Source: Paracoccaceae bacterium | GTDB lineage: Bacteria; Pseudomonadota; Alphaproteobacteria; Rhodobacterales; Rhodobacteraceae | Direction: 5' to 3' | Length of the DNA: 5,515 bases | Assembly: GCA_003551745.1 (NCBI GenBank) | Contig: PUNI01000093.1 | Coordinates: 1-5,515 of the forward strand | Shown here: positions 4,886-5,515 of the stretch, piece by piece | Position numbering within the stretch: position 1 is the stretch's first letter | Layout of the letters: every line of letters begins with the position of its first letter | The notes under the pieces: generated by a model | What the model saw: only the letters and a program-made list of their open reading frames with translations | Database searches by the model: none | Told to the model about the DNA's origin: nothing | Position numbers and translations under genes: made by a program

Positions 4886-5515
4886 TCAGCCCGGGGGCTC
4901 TTCGAGAGGCTCTTCCGGGGGCTTTTCTCGGGGCCCTCCCGAGGGCGCGGCGGTGGCGACGGAGCCGGTGAGCGCATCGGACAGCGCACCGGCCAGATCC
5001 TCGCGGCGGAAGGGCTTGCCGACATGGGCTGCGAAGCCCGCGGCCAGATACTCCTCGACCTGATGAGAGAGCGCATTCGCGGTGATCGCCAGCGCCGGCA
5101 CCGGCGCCAGGCCGGCCTCGGCCTCGCAGGCGCGCAACTCGGCCAGCGCGCTCACCCCGTCCAGTTCCGGCATGGAAATGTCGAGAAGCAGCAGGTCGAA
5201 GCGTCCCGGCGCCCAGGCCTCGACCGCGGCGCGGCCGTCGTTGACCAGCGTGACCTCGACGCCGAGGCTGCCCAGCATCGCCTGCAGGATCAGCCGGTTG
5301 GTGGCGTTGTCGTCGGCCGCCAGCGCCCGCACACCGGCAAGGGGCCGGTCGGGCCGGTTGCGGACCGCGGGCGCGGGGGCCTCCGAGGCCAGCGGCAGCG
5401 GCAGAAGGATGCGCACCTCGGTGCCGGCGCCCGGGGTGCTGTCCACCGCGATCTCGCCGCCCATCAGCGCCACCAGCCGCCGCACGATGGACATGCCCAG
5501 CCCGGTGCCGCCGAA
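4886..5515 (-). CDS. Hybrid sensor histidine kinase, C-terminal part (ATPase end plus receiver)
   Basis: The last 209 residues of a hybrid two-component kinase; the sensor, dimerisation domain and most of the ATPase lie beyond the right edge. The visible part begins exactly at the G2 box, FGGTGLGMSIVRRLV, followed by LMGGEIAVDSTPGAGTEV, typical of the end of a HATPase domain (about 1-40). After a short linker comes a complete receiver domain (about 62-183): acidic pair D68-D69 in ADDNATNRL, phospho-acceptor D112 in LLLLDISMPELDG, T145 in ITANA, and K167 in GKPF. All phosphotransfer residues are present, so it should be active in a phosphorelay. The protein ends in a proline/glutamate-rich tail (about 191-209). 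No cognate regulator or HPt protein is in the window, and the signal is unknown. A start at the internal ATG near 5494 is not credible because the ATPase motif would be cut. Confidence 0.9.
   Translation of the reverse strand, partial: FGGTGLGMSIVRRLVALMGGEIAVDSTPGAGTEVRILLPLPLASEAPAPAVRNRPDRPLAGVRALAADDNATNRLILQAMLGSLGVEVTLVNDGRAAVEAWAPGRFDLLLLDISMPELDGVSALAELRACEAEAGLAPVPALAITANALSHQVEEYLAAGFAAHVGKPFRREDLAGALSDALTGSVATAAPSGGPREKPPEEPLEEPPG
4891..4938. repeat. Imperfect 24-base tandem repeat coding the kinase tail
   Basis: CCGGGGGCTCTTC (4891-4903) recurs as CCGGGGGCTTTTC (4915-4927), a period of 24 bases or eight codons, with weaker similarity through the rest of each unit. It encodes the proline/glutamate-rich end of the sensor kinase. 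Being in frame, copy changes would lengthen or shorten the tail without a frameshift. Confidence 0.5.

Noticed and set aside
3435..5063. A 542-codon open frame on the plus strand opposite the ligase and kinase
   Set aside because: It is antisense to two genes with complete, recognisable motifs; its product is rich in His, Arg, Gly and Pro with no domain, the usual by-product of high GC at third codon positions.
5474..5494. Internal ATG as the start of a stand-alone response regulator
   Set aside because: The frame continues upstream with FGGTGLG, the G2 box of a histidine kinase ATPase domain, so the gene is a kinase cut by the window edge.

Overview
The window looks like chromosomal DNA from a high-GC alphaproteobacterium, most likely of the Rhodobacterales (Paracoccus/Rhodobacter-like). 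Coding DNA is strongly G/C-biased at third codon positions. The recognisable proteins resemble families typical of that group: a BhcR/BhcA pair, a type-specific 3-hydroxybutyrate dehydrogenase and a hybrid histidine kinase. The assignment rests on remembered family sequences, not on a search.

Left part (1-1726): a divergent pair. On the minus strand, running off the left edge, is the N-terminal 241 residues of a class V aminotransferase that best matches BhcA, the L-aspartate:glyoxylate aminotransferase of the beta-hydroxyaspartate cycle (glyoxylate to oxaloacetate). On the plus strand is an IclR-family regulator that best matches BhcR, the regulator of that cycle. The 172-bp gap between them is the only clearly AT-richer stretch. 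It carries two inverted repeats of the same design (YGAAA-N5-TTTCR) and two promoter-like sequences of similar form, one for each gene.

Middle (1758-2505): a small DUF3833-like lipoprotein on the minus strand, with a twin-arginine plus lipobox signal, convergent with bhcR. Upstream of it is a 223-bp intergenic stretch with a weak promoter candidate and a GC hairpin just after the next gene.

Right part (2506-4823): a tight two-gene minus-strand operon. An acyl-CoA synthetase (ANL superfamily, GTG start) overlaps by ATGA a D-3-hydroxybutyrate dehydrogenase in which every catalytic and substrate-binding residue known for the family is present. Together they suggest use or turnover of a hydroxy acid or ketone body. 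The ligase is too short to be a classical acetoacetyl-CoA synthetase, so its substrate is open.

Right edge (4886-5515): the C-terminal end of a hybrid sensor kinase (end of the ATPase domain plus a complete receiver domain), also on the minus strand.

The common theme is small-carbon assimilation (glyoxylate/glycolate and 3-hydroxybutyrate), but nothing in the sequence ties the modules into one regulated system. I see no tRNA, rRNA, CRISPR array, insertion sequence, attachment site or phage signature. I do not see a clearly new biological system; the regulatory gap at 724-895 and the ligase/dehydrogenase pair are the parts most worth a second look.
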